From Mesorhizobium sp. NZP2077 (GTDB lineage: Bacteria; Pseudomonadota; Alphaproteobacteria; Rhizobiales; Rhizobiaceae): 64,000 nucleotides of DNA. Below the pieces are notes generated by a model. It was not told the origin of the DNA, did no database searches, and saw nothing but the letters and a program-made list of their open reading frames with translations. Position numbers and translations under genes: made by a program. Shown here piece after piece: positions 1 to 9,378 of the stretch; the first letter of the stretch is position 1, and each line of letters opens with the position of its first letter. The stretch is taken from the NCBI RefSeq assembly GCF_013170805.1, contig NZ_CP051293.1, positions 6,640,001 through 6,704,000 on the forward strand, in the 5' to 3' direction.

Positions 1-2
1 AG

Positions 3-548
3 CGGCTCGATGTCGAACTTATGGATGTCATCAAGCTATCGCGCCCGTCCGGTCTCACCCTCTATGCGTTCGAGCGGCCGCAACTGCCGTTCGAGCCGCA
101 AGGCAGCGATTTCGTCTTCCGGCTTCTGGACCTCGTCGCCTACCGGTTCGACGACATCGTCATCGACCTGCCCAATATCGAAACGCCCTGGCACAATTCG
201 GTGCTCTCGACCAGCGACGAGATCTTCATCGTGTTCGAGCTCAACGTCGCGTCGCTGCGGCAAGGCAAGCGGCTCTACAAGAAGATCCGCGAGCTGCGCG
301 GCAATGCGGTCAGCATCACGCTCGTCGCCAACAAGCACAAGCGCAAATGGTTCGGGAACCATTTTTCGCGCAGTGAGCTCGAGAAGATCTTCAAGGCGCC
401 GCACATCAAATCGGTGGCGCTGGACAACGCCCTTCTGACCGATGCCTTGAACCGGGCGATCCTGCCCGCCGAAGTGGATGGCCGGGCGCGCTTCAACAAG
501 GATTTGAAGAAGATGTTCAAAGAGCGGCTTGATGACGCTGCCCGGTAG
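3..548 (+). CDS. CpaE/TadZ-like pilus assembly ATPase, C-terminal part (5' truncated by window edge)
   Basis: The reading frame is open from the window edge, so only about the last 181 residues of the protein are present. The segment has the layout of the C-terminal half of MinD/ParA-fold ATPases of the CpaE/TadZ family: a strand with the pattern DDIVIDLPN (the Walker B-like strand), then TSDEIFIVFELNVASLRQ and ITLVANKHKR. Family members help localise and assemble Flp/Tad pili at the inner membrane. The Walker A region would lie upstream of the window. The next gene overlaps its 3' end by 17 bp, which suggests translational coupling. The family call is fair; the exact cellular role is inferred. 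Confidence 0.7.
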   Translation, partial: RLDVELMDVIKLSRPSGLTLYAFERPQLPFEPQGSDFVFRLLDLVAYRFDDIVIDLPNIETPWHNSVLSTSDEIFIVFELNVASLRQGKRLYKKIRELRGNAVSITLVANKHKRKWFGNHFSRSELEKIFKAPHIKSVALDNALLTDALNRAILPAEVDGRARFNKDLKKMFKERLDDAAR

Positions 549-1104
549 ACATCGGATCGGGCTGGCCGTGCTCAGCCTGGCACTGGCGATCTCGGTTCAG
601 GACTTCGCCGGGGCGCGGTCGCTTTCGGACCGGCCGCCGCTGCCGGCCATGGGCCCCAGCCTGCGCAAGGCCGTAGCCTTCGCAACCACAGAGCAGCCGG
701 GCACGATCATCATCCGCAAGAACGAGAAGGCGCTTTACCTGGTGACCCGCCAGGGCCAGGCGCTGCGCTACCAGATCAGCGTCGGACGTGACGGATTTGG
801 CTGGACCGGGGTCGTGAAGGTCGGAGCCAAGACTGAATGGCCGCAGTGGCGCCCACCCCGGGAAATGCGCGCCCGCCAGCCGGAACTGCCGGAGCTGGTG
901 CCCTCGGGTCCGTACAACCCACTTGGCGCACGGGCGCTGTATCTGCTCCGGGACGGACGCGACACGCTCTATCGCATCCATGGCACCAACGATCCCAAGG
1001 GCGTGGGTTTTGATGGCACATCGGGCTGCTTTCGCCTGACAAACACGGATGTGATCGATCTTTTCAAGCGCGTGCCTATCGGCACCAAGGTGGTGGTTCA
1101 ATGA
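532..1104 (+). CDS. L,D-transpeptidase (YkuD domain), secreted
   Basis: About 190 residues. An N-terminal hydrophobic stretch (residues about 8-25) followed by FAGA looks like a signal peptide. The YkuD catalytic signature is visible: HGTND with His150, then SGCFRL with Cys166, the nucleophile. The family makes 3-3 cross-links in peptidoglycan or attaches proteins to it in the periplasm. I chose the ATG at 532 over the adjacent TTG at 529. The gene overlaps the CpaE-like gene upstream and shares an ATGA overlap with the next gene, so the three probably form one transcript. The active-site motif has Phe where many relatives have Ile or Val (GCFR), which is tolerated in rhizobial members. Confidence 0.85.
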   Translation: MTLPGRHRIGLAVLSLALAISVQDFAGARSLSDRPPLPAMGPSLRKAVAFATTEQPGTIIIRKNEKALYLVTRQGQALRYQISVGRDGFGWTGVVKVGAKTEWPQWRPPREMRARQPELPELVPSGPYNPLGARALYLLRDGRDTLYRIHGTNDPKGVGFDGTSGCFRLTNTDVIDLFKRVPIGTKVVVQ

Positions 1105-1676
1105 CGACGATCAGCGATCCGGACGTACCGACCATCACCGCCGAGCAACTTGAACCGCAACTGCTCGACAGGGATGCGAGCCGGTCGAGGCTGGCCGTCG
1201 TGGTCGGCGTCGGATTGACGCTGTTTGCCGTGCTGAACGCGACCGCCGCCATCTATCTCTATCGCGGCATCAGCGACCTGCGCACCGTGGAGGGACGTCT
1301 CGAGGAACTCGGTGCGTTCGAGCAGCGGATCGTTGCCCGGCTCGACACGGTCAACAACGGTTTTCAGAGCCGGTTCGAAAAACTGGACAGCCAGCTGCAA
1401 GGCAGTTTCAACGAAGTCAACGGCAACATAGCCCGGTTGGAACACAACCTTCCATTGGCCGGCGACGCCGGCGTCTCGAGCGCACCGGAACCCGTCGTCA
1501 CGACGAGTACCGTGGCGGAAGCGTCTCCTGATACCGAAGTCGCGGCCGAACCCCCAATTATCGATACACCCCGGCCCCCAAAGAGGAGGGTTGCCGCCGC
1601 GCCCCCTGCCCCTAATCCGGGCTACCAGCGAACGCAAACGCCGGACGGCAAGGTTTACTATCGCAAGATCAATTGA
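1101..1676 (+). CDS. single-pass membrane protein with coiled coil, unknown function
   Basis: 191 residues. One hydrophobic helix at about residues 30-53 (LAVVVGVGLTLFAVLNATAA) is followed by a predicted coiled coil (about 57-115, rich in E, R, L and Q heptads) and a Pro/Ala-rich tail. The protein ends YYRKIN. Topology would place the coiled coil in the periplasm. Its ATG overlaps the stop of the L,D-transpeptidase (ATGA), so the two products are probably made together. No named family is recognised. A role in the envelope, alongside the transpeptidase, is only a guess from position. Confidence 0.7.
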   Translation: MTTISDPDVPTITAEQLEPQLLDRDASRSRLAVVVGVGLTLFAVLNATAAIYLYRGISDLRTVEGRLEELGAFEQRIVARLDTVNNGFQSRFEKLDSQLQGSFNEVNGNIARLEHNLPLAGDAGVSSAPEPVVTTSTVAEASPDTEVAAEPPIIDTPRPPKRRVAAAPPAPNPGYQRTQTPDGKVYYRKIN

Positions 1677-1734
1677 AAGAGGCGGGATGAATGCGGGCGA
1701 GATTGGCGCCCTCTCGAATTCCCCGCCAGCTGGA

Positions 1735-2271
1735 CTAGAAGTCGCGCCGCAAAGCGATAAGGCGCACTGCCAAGGTTTCACCATGCAGCCGGGCTTCGCG
1801 AAGGAACGCGACATGACAGTAAGCGCAGGCGGCAAAGCCCAGGATCAGCACCAAACTGTTCTCCCATGTGAAATCGACCATCAGCGAGAACGACAAACCG
1901 CTGGGTGCTGGGAGGGCGGCAATCGTGCTCGCCGTTTCCGAATGGCTGCTGGAAGCGATCATCAAACCGGCGAAGAGCAGAGCGACGTGGTTGGTCAGGA
2001 AGAAGGCGGCTGACCTTCTGACACGGCATGCGTTCCAGCAGACAATCGCAGCGGCAAGCAGGATGACGGCATCCAAAACCATCGAACCGCCCGCATAGAG
2101 GTCGACCTGTTGCCAGAACGTTATCGACAAGGGGCGCAACTCAAGCCAAATCCACCACATGGTGGGACTTGCCGGATAAGCACCCAGCAAGAATGTCGCG
2201 ATCCGCGCTCCGGTCAGAAGAGCCAGGACAAAAGCAGGGAATACAAAGAGCAGAATCGGCTTGCGTTTCAT
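1735..2271 (-). CDS. small integral membrane protein, unknown function
   Basis: About 178 residues with about four hydrophobic segments (near residues 5-30, 55-75, 90-110 and 140-160). The start at 2271 is chosen because GGAGG lies five bases upstream; an in-frame start at 2319 would add 16 residues without a comparable ribosome site. The gene is convergent with the membrane coiled-coil gene and divergent from the TolC-like gene. I do not recognise the family. A Cys/His pair near the C terminus (AACAYCHVAF) looks like a possible metal or haem site, but nothing else supports that. Confidence 0.55.
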   Translation of the reverse strand: MKRKPILLFVFPAFVLALLTGARIATFLLGAYPASPTMWWIWLELRPLSITFWQQVDLYAGGSMVLDAVILLAAAIVCWNACRVRRSAAFFLTNHVALLFAGLMIASSSHSETASTIAALPAPSGLSFSLMVDFTWENSLVLILGFAACAYCHVAFLREARLHGETLAVRLIALRRDF

Positions 2272-2721
2272 ATCGCCCTCCACATTAGCAATCAATGATA
2301 GAGCGAAGAACTTGCGCAAGCCTTAACACAAAGGCGCCACTACGGCCCTGCTTGGGAGTTGATCCGGCAACCCGAGATTCAGCATCGATCCTTGATGCAG
2401 CCGCGGCATGATCTTGGCCGGAACGTCATCAGATTTTCAACCGCGCGCGGCCCCGGCGGGCGTGACACGATCCTGCCGGCCTTGAGCCATTTGTGCGTTT
2501 GGACTTTTCCACATCAGGCGGCGTTTGGACGAAGCTGGTCGACCCAATTTTGTGCCATTTTTGCTACATTCCCCAACCTTATGGCCAAAATATCTAATTT
2601 AGATGCACCTAAATTAATATTCACTCACATATTTCTTGAAAGTGTTGGATAGTCGCCTGAGACGGGCTCAGGCTTGGTTCAGCGCTCGAAAAGGGCGTGG
2701 GGAAACGTTGGGGCGGGGTAA
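2272..2721 (+). promoter_or_regulatory. intergenic region upstream of the type I secretion operon
   Basis: This 450-base stretch separates two divergent genes. It has no convincing reading frame. The second half (about 2560-2650) is much richer in A and T than its surroundings and contains the palindrome listed separately, so the operon promoter probably lies there. No exact -35/-10 pair is claimed. Confidence 0.5.
2595..2616. promoter_or_regulatory. 22-bp near-perfect palindrome, candidate operator
   Basis: TAATTTAG, six bases, then CTAAATTA. The arms match perfectly over 8 bp, and the centre ATGCAC is nearly symmetric. It lies about 106 bp upstream of the TolC-like start in an A+T-rich patch, a normal place for a dimeric regulator to bind. 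The regulator is unknown. The ribbon-helix-helix protein at the end of the operon is one candidate. Confidence 0.5.
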
Positions 2722-4170
2722 ATGAATACGACAAGCATCTCGACTATAGGCATGCGCCTTGGTCTCTTGATGGCAGCTACGATGCTGACCTGTGCAAATG
2801 CGAATGCGCTTACACTCAAGGAAGCGATGGCGGTTGCTGTCGAATCCAATCCCGAGATCGGCCAGGCCATAGAAAATCGCGAAGCAATCGAGTTCGAGTT
2901 GCGGCAGGCCAAGGGGCTCTATCTCCCCAGTGTCGACCTGGAAGCGTCAGCTGGGGCTCGCCGCCTCGACAACTCGTCGCGACGCGCACTCGGCATAGAG
3001 CACGACGCGCTCTATCCGGCAGAAACCGATCTGACGGTTTCGCAGACGCTCTTTGACAGCGGCGCAAGGCGAGCCGAATTGGACCGTCAGGCCTCACGCG
3101 TCGACGGCGCGTCGTTTCGTGTGCTGGAAAGGTCCGAATTCATCGGCCTCTCGGTCGTCCAGGACTACCTCGAATACATGCTTCAGGCTTCGATCGTGAC
3201 CGAGGCCAAGAAGAACCTCGGCTTCCATCAGGGGATTCTCCACGACATCCAGGAAGGCATTGCCGGCGGCGGGTTGAACGAGGCCGACCGGCAACAGGCC
3301 GAAGAGCGTCTGTTCGCGGCCAAGGCCCGCATGCAGGAAGCCTCGGAGGAGCTGGAGGCTTCAAGGATACGGTTCTTCAAGACCGTCGGGAAGCCGCTCA
3401 CCAATGCATCGAGGCCGGCCGATGTTTCCGGCGCGCTGCCGAGGTCTCTGGACGATGCGATTGGGCTTGCGCGGGAGAGCAATCCGCGCGTCCATATGGC
3501 CAACAGCGATATTGCCGCGGCGGCCTCGCTGGTGGACGCGGCCCGCGCGAAATACGGCCCCTCGATCGTCGCCGAAGGCGTCGCTCGGGCGGGGTACGAT
3601 ATCGACGGCGACAATGGAGACACGTCCGACCTGCAAGCACGACTGGTGCTGCGGTGGAACCTGTACCGGGGCGGCATCGACAAGGCCAATGAGCAGGAGC
3701 AGATCCGCCGCACCAGCGAGCAGCGACTTGCCCAGCACCAGGTGCTGCGGGAAATCGAAGAAGCCGTTCGCACGTCATGGGATCGCCGCTTCCGGCAAGC
3801 CGACCTGGCAAAGACCCTGAAGCTGCAAGCCGCTTCCAACGAGAAACTGGTTGCGTCCTACCGTGAGCAGTTCAAGGTCGGGCAACGCTCGCTGCTCGAT
3901 GTGCTGGATGCACAGAATACGCGGTTCAACACGGCAACGCTGGCGGACACGGCATCCTACGCCTCTCTCTTTGCCCAGTATCGGCTTCTGGCAGCCACCG
4001 GACAGTTGCTGAAAACGATGGACATCCGCCCGCCAAAGCAGGCCGCGGCCTACGCACGGACCGAGTTCGCGGCACCGGAGACGGCCGACACGGAAACCTA
4101 CGCGCGGACGCCGTCGGAACAGAAGAACGACCTGCCGTTCGATATCCTGGCACCGGTCAGGAAAAAGTAG
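2722..4170 (+). CDS. TolC-family outer membrane channel of a type I secretion system
   Basis: 482 residues. A signal peptide ends near CANANA (about residue 29), followed by LTLKEAMAVAVESNPEI, the usual start of the first TolC helical repeat. The second repeat starts near DDAIGLARESNPRVHMANSD (about residue 246). The typical GQRSLLDVLDAQNTRFNT motif is near residue 390. Trimeric channels of this family span the outer membrane and periplasm and join the HlyD-like adaptor during export. It is the first gene of an operon with the ABC exporter and adaptor. The likely cargo is the giant RTX adhesin encoded at 9.7-19.1 kb. The assignment is strong. Confidence 0.92.
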   Translation: MNTTSISTIGMRLGLLMAATMLTCANANALTLKEAMAVAVESNPEIGQAIENREAIEFELRQAKGLYLPSVDLEASAGARRLDNSSRRALGIEHDALYPAETDLTVSQTLFDSGARRAELDRQASRVDGASFRVLERSEFIGLSVVQDYLEYMLQASIVTEAKKNLGFHQGILHDIQEGIAGGGLNEADRQQAEERLFAAKARMQEASEELEASRIRFFKTVGKPLTNASRPADVSGALPRSLDDAIGLARESNPRVHMANSDIAAAASLVDAARAKYGPSIVAEGVARAGYDIDGDNGDTSDLQARLVLRWNLYRGGIDKANEQEQIRRTSEQRLAQHQVLREIEEAVRTSWDRRFRQADLAKTLKLQAASNEKLVASYREQFKVGQRSLLDVLDAQNTRFNTATLADTASYASLFAQYRLLAATGQLLKTMDIRPPKQAAAYARTEFAAPETADTETYARTPSEQKNDLPFDILAPVRKK

Positions 4171-4210
4171 GCGGAGGCAAGGATCGATCGAAAGTCCCTA
4201 TGGGCGGATC

Positions 4211-6343
4211 GTGAACCAGCAACCCAACATCCTCTCCCCGAAGGAGGCGTTCAAGGCCTGCTTCTCTGCCGTTGCCGGCTATCTCGGCAGGCCGAGCGCG
4301 CAAACGGTGCTGTTCGCCGGTGTGCCGCTGTCGGACACGCGTATCGACATCGACGCCATCCGGCATATTGCCGAGCGCATCGGCCTTGAAATCACCGAGT
4401 TCAGCCATCGCGAGTTTCTTCGGGGACGCATCGACCTCCCCGCTATCGTGTTTCGCGTCAGCCAGTTGCCGGTTGCCCTGCTGGCCGAAACCGAGGACGG
4501 CGCATTCACCACCGCTCCCCAGGAAGACGGCCGCGTAACCATAACGAGATCCGAGCTGGCCACCAGCTACATCAGCGGCGGCGTTTCTTTCTCGATAACC
4601 TATGCCAACGCCGCCGAAGGGATGAATATCGGTTCGGCGCCGAAGATCGAGCGGCGACATTGGCTGACGGGAACGATGGCCCCGTTCTGGCGTACCTATT
4701 CGAAGGTTATCCTGTCGGCAATATTCATCAACATGCTGGCCATCGCCTCGCCGATCTTCACCATGAACGTCTACGACAGGATCTTGCCGAACAAGGCAAT
4801 ATCGACGCTCTGGGTGCTGTCGATCGGCATCGGCGCGGTCATCCTGTTCGACCTGCTTTTGAAGACCGCCAGGGCGTCCCTCATCGACTATGCCGGGCGC
4901 AAGGCCGACCTGCGCATTTCATATTTGCTGTTTGAGAAAGTGCTGAACTCATCCCTGTCGGCACGGCCCGGCTCGACGGGCGAATACGCAAATCGGGTGA
5001 CGCAATATGAATTCGTGCGCGAATTCTTCACGTCGAACACCATCAGCGTGTTCATCGACACGGCCTTCGTGTTCATTTTTCTCCTGGTCATCTATGCGAT
5101 AGGCGGCTGGCTGGTCATCATACCGGCATTAGCCTTCGTCGCCTCCGTGATCGTCGGACTGATCACGCAGCGGCGCATCGGGAAGCGCGTCGCCGCTTCG
5201 ATGAACGAAGCCTCTCAACGACAGTCCCTGCTGGTCGAATCCATCTCCACACTGGAGACGATCAAGTCGCTGCGGGCCGAGGCGTATCTGTTGCGAAAAT
5301 GGGGAGAGCATTCCAAGAACGCGTCCAACACGTCCGAGAAAATCAAGCAGCTCTCGGCGGCCGCCAGCAATATAACGCAGGCCATCCAGCAGTTGGTCAC
5401 CGTTGCCCTGATCGTGGCCGGCGCCTACGCCTTCTCGGAAGGACACGTCTCCACCGGAGCCATCATCGGCACCGTGATGCTGGCCAGCCGGGCGGTGGCC
5501 CCGCTCGGCCAGATCGCCATCACCTTGTCCAGACTTCGCCAGGCCATGCTTTCCTTGCGCATGGTGAACTCGATCATGGCGCAACCGGAGGATCGCCCGG
5601 ATACGGTGGGTTTCGTCAACCGGCCCATTCGCAACGGCGCCATGGCGTTCCGGAATGTCGGCTTCGTCTATCCGGGCTCCGAGAACGAGGTCCTGACCGG
5701 CCTGAATTTCTCGGTGAAGCCAGGTGAGCGGATCGGCATCATCGGCCGCATAGGCTCGGGAAAGACAACGATGGGTCGGCTGATCGGCAGGCTCTTCCTG
5801 CCGACATCAGGCGAGTTGCTGCTGGACGGGATCGACATCCGCCAATACCACCCATCGGAGGTTCGCGCCGCGGTCGGGATCGTTGCGCAAGCCAACGACC
5901 TGTTTTCGGGCACCATCAAGGAAAACCTCCTGATGGCATGTCCGGAGGCGACCGATGAGCAGATCGTCGAAGCGGCCAAGGCTGCCGGCGTCGACGATTT
6001 CGTCTCTCGCCATCCGCGTGGCTACGACATGAATGTCGGCGAGCGCGGCACCAATCTCTCGGGCGGCCAGCGGCAGACCATGGCGATTGCCCGGCTGCTG
6101 CTGACCAAACCGAAAATCGTCTTCCTGGACGAGCCGTCGGGGTCGATGGATCTGGCTTCAGAGCGCCAGCTGATCAAGCAGCTCAAAGTGGCTTTCGACC
6201 GGAACACGACGCTAATCGTTTCGACGCACCGCTTCAGCATGCTTGAGTTGGCCGACCGTCTTATCGTCATCGAGCAAGGCAGGATCGTTGCCGATGGACC
6301 AAAGGATCAAGTGATACAGGCGCTGCAGAAAACAAATGCCTGA
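4211..6343 (+). CDS. type I secretion ABC exporter (LapB/HlyB-type permease-ATPase)
   Basis: 710 residues from a GTG start. Residues 1 to about 140 form a C39-peptidase-like domain without an evident catalytic Cys, as in exporters of RTX proteins that are not cleaved during export. A six-helix membrane domain follows (about 155-430). The ATPase domain has Walker A GRIGSGKTT (about 512-520), signature LSGGQRQ (about 616) and Walker B IVFLDEPS (about 636). It would pump an unfolded RTX substrate through the TolC channel using ATP. It lies 40 bp after the TolC gene and 46 bp before the adaptor gene. Confidence 0.93.
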   Translation: MNQQPNILSPKEAFKACFSAVAGYLGRPSAQTVLFAGVPLSDTRIDIDAIRHIAERIGLEITEFSHREFLRGRIDLPAIVFRVSQLPVALLAETEDGAFTTAPQEDGRVTITRSELATSYISGGVSFSITYANAAEGMNIGSAPKIERRHWLTGTMAPFWRTYSKVILSAIFINMLAIASPIFTMNVYDRILPNKAISTLWVLSIGIGAVILFDLLLKTARASLIDYAGRKADLRISYLLFEKVLNSSLSARPGSTGEYANRVTQYEFVREFFTSNTISVFIDTAFVFIFLLVIYAIGGWLVIIPALAFVASVIVGLITQRRIGKRVAASMNEASQRQSLLVESISTLETIKSLRAEAYLLRKWGEHSKNASNTSEKIKQLSAAASNITQAIQQLVTVALIVAGAYAFSEGHVSTGAIIGTVMLASRAVAPLGQIAITLSRLRQAMLSLRMVNSIMAQPEDRPDTVGFVNRPIRNGAMAFRNVGFVYPGSENEVLTGLNFSVKPGERIGIIGRIGSGKTTMGRLIGRLFLPTSGELLLDGIDIRQYHPSEVRAAVGIVAQANDLFSGTIKENLLMACPEATDEQIVEAAKAAGVDDFVSRHPRGYDMNVGERGTNLSGGQRQTMAIARLLLTKPKIVFLDEPSGSMDLASERQLIKQLKVAFDRNTTLIVSTHRFSMLELADRLIVIEQGRIVADGPKDQVIQALQKTNA

Positions 6344-6389
6344 AAAACAGAACTTATTGAACGTATTCAATGCGTTGGGGCCGTAGGAC

Positions 6390-7679
6390 ATGCTTGCAAG
6401 GGAAGACCGGCCGCCGCTCTTCGCGTCGGCGTCCTTGTTCATAATAGGTGCACTCTTTGTGTCATCTGTCGCCTGGGCTTCCTATGCCGAGGTGGATGAA
6501 ATAGCACGCGGCGACGGCAAGATCATACCCGCCTCGAAGACCCAGATCATCCAGGCCAGCGAGCCGGGCGTCGTTCAGGAAATTGCCGTGACGATCGGGC
6601 AGGTCGTCAAGAAGAACGACCTCATCATCCGCCTTGACAATACGTTCAACACCTCCAGTCTTGGCGAGCAGCAGGCCAAGGCGCGGGCTCTGCAGACGCG
6701 CATCGCGCGGCTCAAATTTGAACAGGCCGGCAATCTCGAAGGCTCATTTCCGTGCCCATCCGAAATCCAGAAGGTGGCGCCGGAGATCTGCGACAACGAG
6801 CAGAAGTTGCTCGGCGCACGCCGCGACAACTTCCAGGTCAAGCTGTCGGTTCTCAAGTCGCGCCTCGATCAGCGTGAGAAGGAACTGGACGAAGCGACCG
6901 CCAATGCCGATCGCCTGACGAAGAATCTGGCCGTCAGTGACCAGGAGGCAACTCTGGTTGAATCGATGGTCAAGAAGGGCCTGATGGCGCGAACCGAGCA
7001 GCTCCGCGTCGAGCGCGAGCAGACGGAGCTCAACGGTCAGCTGACGCTCGCTGGAGAAACCATCAAGAAAGCCAAGTCGGCCATCACCGAGGCCCGGCTT
7101 CAGGTCGACGAACTCGGCCTGCAGTTGCAACAGGAGGCGCTCGGCGATCTGACGCAGGCGCTGGCCGATCTTTCGGTCGTCGACGAGACCATACGCGGCG
7201 CCACCGACAAGGTGGCGCGAACGGATATCCGCTCGCCTGTCGACGGGATCGTCAACACGCTTGATATCAACACGGTCGGCGCCTTCGTGCAGCCCGGCGC
7301 GGTCGTGGCCGGCATCGTTCCGACTTCCGAGACGCTGCTGGTCGAAGCGCGGGTTTCACCACGAGATGTTGCCTTCATTCGGCCGAACCAGGACGCGCTG
7401 ATCAAGATAACCGCCTATGATTTCTCGATCTTCGGCGGCATCGAGGGCAAGGTCTCCAACATCACCGCCGACAGCCTGGTCGACCAGAAGACGGGTGAGC
7501 CCTATTATCAGGTGCGCGTCGCGACCGACAGGTCGACGCTGACGCGGGATGGCAAGACCTATTCGATCATCCCCGGCATGATCTGTTCGGTCGATATCAA
7601 GACCGGGCGCAAGACCATCCTCACCTATCTGCTCAAGCCGATCAACAAAGCACGTGAGGAGGCGATGAGTGAGCGATAG
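6390..7679 (+). CDS. HlyD-family type I secretion periplasmic adaptor
   Basis: 429 residues. One membrane helix at about 18-36 is followed by a biotinyl-lipoyl-like half-motif (GDGKIIPASKTQIIQASEPG), a long coiled coil (about 95-250) and the second half plus beta-barrel region (RSPVDGIVNTLDINTVGAFV onward). This is the standard order for HlyD/LapC adaptors, which bridge the inner-membrane exporter and the TolC channel. Its last codons overlap the start of the next gene by 11 bp. The assignment is strong from both domain layout and operon position. Confidence 0.92.
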   Translation: MLAREDRPPLFASASLFIIGALFVSSVAWASYAEVDEIARGDGKIIPASKTQIIQASEPGVVQEIAVTIGQVVKKNDLIIRLDNTFNTSSLGEQQAKARALQTRIARLKFEQAGNLEGSFPCPSEIQKVAPEICDNEQKLLGARRDNFQVKLSVLKSRLDQREKELDEATANADRLTKNLAVSDQEATLVESMVKKGLMARTEQLRVEREQTELNGQLTLAGETIKKAKSAITEARLQVDELGLQLQQEALGDLTQALADLSVVDETIRGATDKVARTDIRSPVDGIVNTLDINTVGAFVQPGAVVAGIVPTSETLLVEARVSPRDVAFIRPNQDALIKITAYDFSIFGGIEGKVSNITADSLVDQKTGEPYYQVRVATDRSTLTRDGKTYSIIPGMICSVDIKTGRKTILTYLLKPINKAREEAMSER

Positions 7680-8310
7680 CGCCGTCTCTCCTCATGCCGA
7701 TCGCGACCGGCTGCTGCCGCCCATGGCGACAGAGGATTTCGGGCTGGAATTCAGGGTTGTGGCACGTGGCGGCACGCGACGCGGCATTCGTTTGGAGCGG
7801 GCATTCTGGACCTCGCTGAAGCAGATGGCCGAGAACCGCAAATGCACGATCGGCATGCTGATCGAAGAGATCGCCGAGAGCCATGCCAACACAGGAAACC
7901 TGACGTCGGCAATCCGGGTGGCCTGCATGCGCGGATTGGCCGACGAGAACCAGACCTTGCGAAGGCTTGCGTCGATCAAGACGATCAACGCCATTCTGGT
8001 CGCCTGTCCGTCACCGGCTTTCGCGCTTTCATCGTCGAAGAAGATCCTGACCTTCAACGCGCCGTTCCAGCAACTGGTCAGGCGGCAATTGCCGGTGGCG
8101 CCGAACGAAGACGCGCGCCACGACCTGAAGCTTGCTCTGGACCTTAATGTCGCTGACATATTCGCGCGGCTCGACGCCAATGGCGAAACGCCGGTCGCCA
8201 CCGGTTTCGTCATCGGCGCAGGCGACCGCCGCTACCGGGGGCAATTGAACGCGGTGCGAGCGCCGGTGATCGAGCCGGAGCTGCTGATGGCCTTCGTTTT
8301 CGGCGGCTAA
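7669..8310 (+). CDS. ribbon-helix-helix domain protein with PAS-like C-terminal region
   Basis: 213 residues, GTG start preceded by GAGGAGG and overlapping the end of the adaptor gene. Residues about 36-95 (RGIRLERAFWTSLKQMAENR, then TIGMLIEEI, then LTSAIRVACMRGL) match the ribbon-helix-helix type found in rhizobial RHH_4 proteins. The remainder (about 100-213) reads like a PAS fold, with ILTFNAPFQQLVRRQLP as the typical central segment. A DNA-binding head with a sensor-like tail, co-translated with a secretion apparatus, suggests a local regulator of the secretion operon or of the adhesin. That role is inference. The PAS call is by pattern only. Confidence 0.65.
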   Translation: MSDSAVSPHADRDRLLPPMATEDFGLEFRVVARGGTRRGIRLERAFWTSLKQMAENRKCTIGMLIEEIAESHANTGNLTSAIRVACMRGLADENQTLRRLASIKTINAILVACPSPAFALSSSKKILTFNAPFQQLVRRQLPVAPNEDARHDLKLALDLNVADIFARLDANGETPVATGFVIGAGDRRYRGQLNAVRAPVIEPELLMAFVFGG

Positions 8311-8433
8311 CGCATGTCGCCCAAAAAGCATAAAACCAAGACCTGAAGCGCCCGGCATGGATCCGTTTCGACGCGACGCGCTTCGGAACGGCTGGGTCCT
8401 CCCGAACCGGCTCCCTCGCTTGTCTTGGGAGCG

Positions 8434-9378
8434 CTACGGCTGCAAGCCCTCGCCGGGCGCGACGGTGGCAAGACCGCCTTTGATGTCGGCAACTTGCGCC
8501 GCGCCGGGCCTGGTGCCGTGGATCCACGCGCGGTCGGTGCTGAACGAGTACAATGGTACGTAGTCGGGGAGATCACTGTCGCGCGAGACCACGTTGCTCA
8601 GGCTGTCCAGGATGAACACACCGCTGCCGGTGCTGACCGACAGCACGGCATGAAAGAAACCGCGCTTGCGGTCCTGCAGGACGACGAGCGACATGCTTTG
8701 CGCCGGAATGCCGGCACGCAGCAGCGCCGCCATCTTGAGAATGGCGAAATCCTCGCAGTCACCCGCCCGATGCTCGAGAATTTCAGTGGGCTTGGCCCAG
8801 TAGTCGAGCTTGCCGTAAACCACGCTGTCCTTCTTATAGGCGATCGCGTGGTTTATGCTTGAGTTGATGAAGGACAGCTTGTCGATAAACCGCTTGTCCC
8901 TGGCAGCATTGACGATCGCGACAAAGAGGCTGTTCTTGCCGTCGCACGCACTGCCGGTGGAACAGTCGACGATCGCCCTGTAGACCGGCGCCCAACGTGC
9001 CGAAACCGGAAAATTATGCATGGACAGCGCGACCGATCCGAACACGCCGGGAACGATCGCCGCCGTCTGGATGGGATCGATCCCGGTATTGCCCTGCGCG
9101 GCCGAAGACTCGTTTTCCTGATCTACGGCGGCGGGACCATAGCTGGTGAAAACCATGCCGATTCTGTAGGCCGGGACGGGCTTCCAGGGCTGCGGCCGCA
9201 CGAGCGAAATGCCACCGAGGGTGGAAGGCGTTTCGACGTTCGCCAGCAGCGCATCTACAGGATCGACACGCGCCGGGAAATTGCTCGCGGAGGACGGCTG
9301 CGGCGGGCTCATGATGCCGACCATCAGCAGCAGCGCTTTGAGTCCGATTGTCCCCTGGACTGATTTTTCTTTTGTCAT
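8434..9378 (-). CDS. lapG: LapG-like periplasmic transglutaminase-fold cysteine protease (BTLCP, peptidase C93)
   Basis: About 314 residues from the ATG at 9378, which has AAAGGTG upstream (a GTG at 9387 is the alternative). A signal peptide covers the first 32 residues or so. The catalytic triad of the bacterial transglutaminase-like cysteine proteinases is visible: Cys208 in HRAGDCEDF, His in FFHAVLSV, Asp in FILDSLSN. In Pseudomonas fluorescens LapG cuts the N-terminal retention module of the adhesin LapA, and LapD holds LapG inactive when c-di-GMP is high. Here the gene is divergent from a giant RTX adhesin and next to its probable exporter. The family call is strong; the substrate is inferred from context. 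Confidence 0.88.
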   Translation of the reverse strand: MTKEKSVQGTIGLKALLLMVGIMSPPQPSSASNFPARVDPVDALLANVETPSTLGGISLVRPQPWKPVPAYRIGMVFTSYGPAAVDQENESSAAQGNTGIDPIQTAAIVPGVFGSVALSMHNFPVSARWAPVYRAIVDCSTGSACDGKNSLFVAIVNAARDKRFIDKLSFINSSINHAIAYKKDSVVYGKLDYWAKPTEILEHRAGDCEDFAILKMAALLRAGIPAQSMSLVVLQDRKRGFFHAVLSVSTGSGVFILDSLSNVVSRDSDLPDYVPLYSFSTDRAWIHGTRPGAAQVADIKGGLATVAPGEGLQP

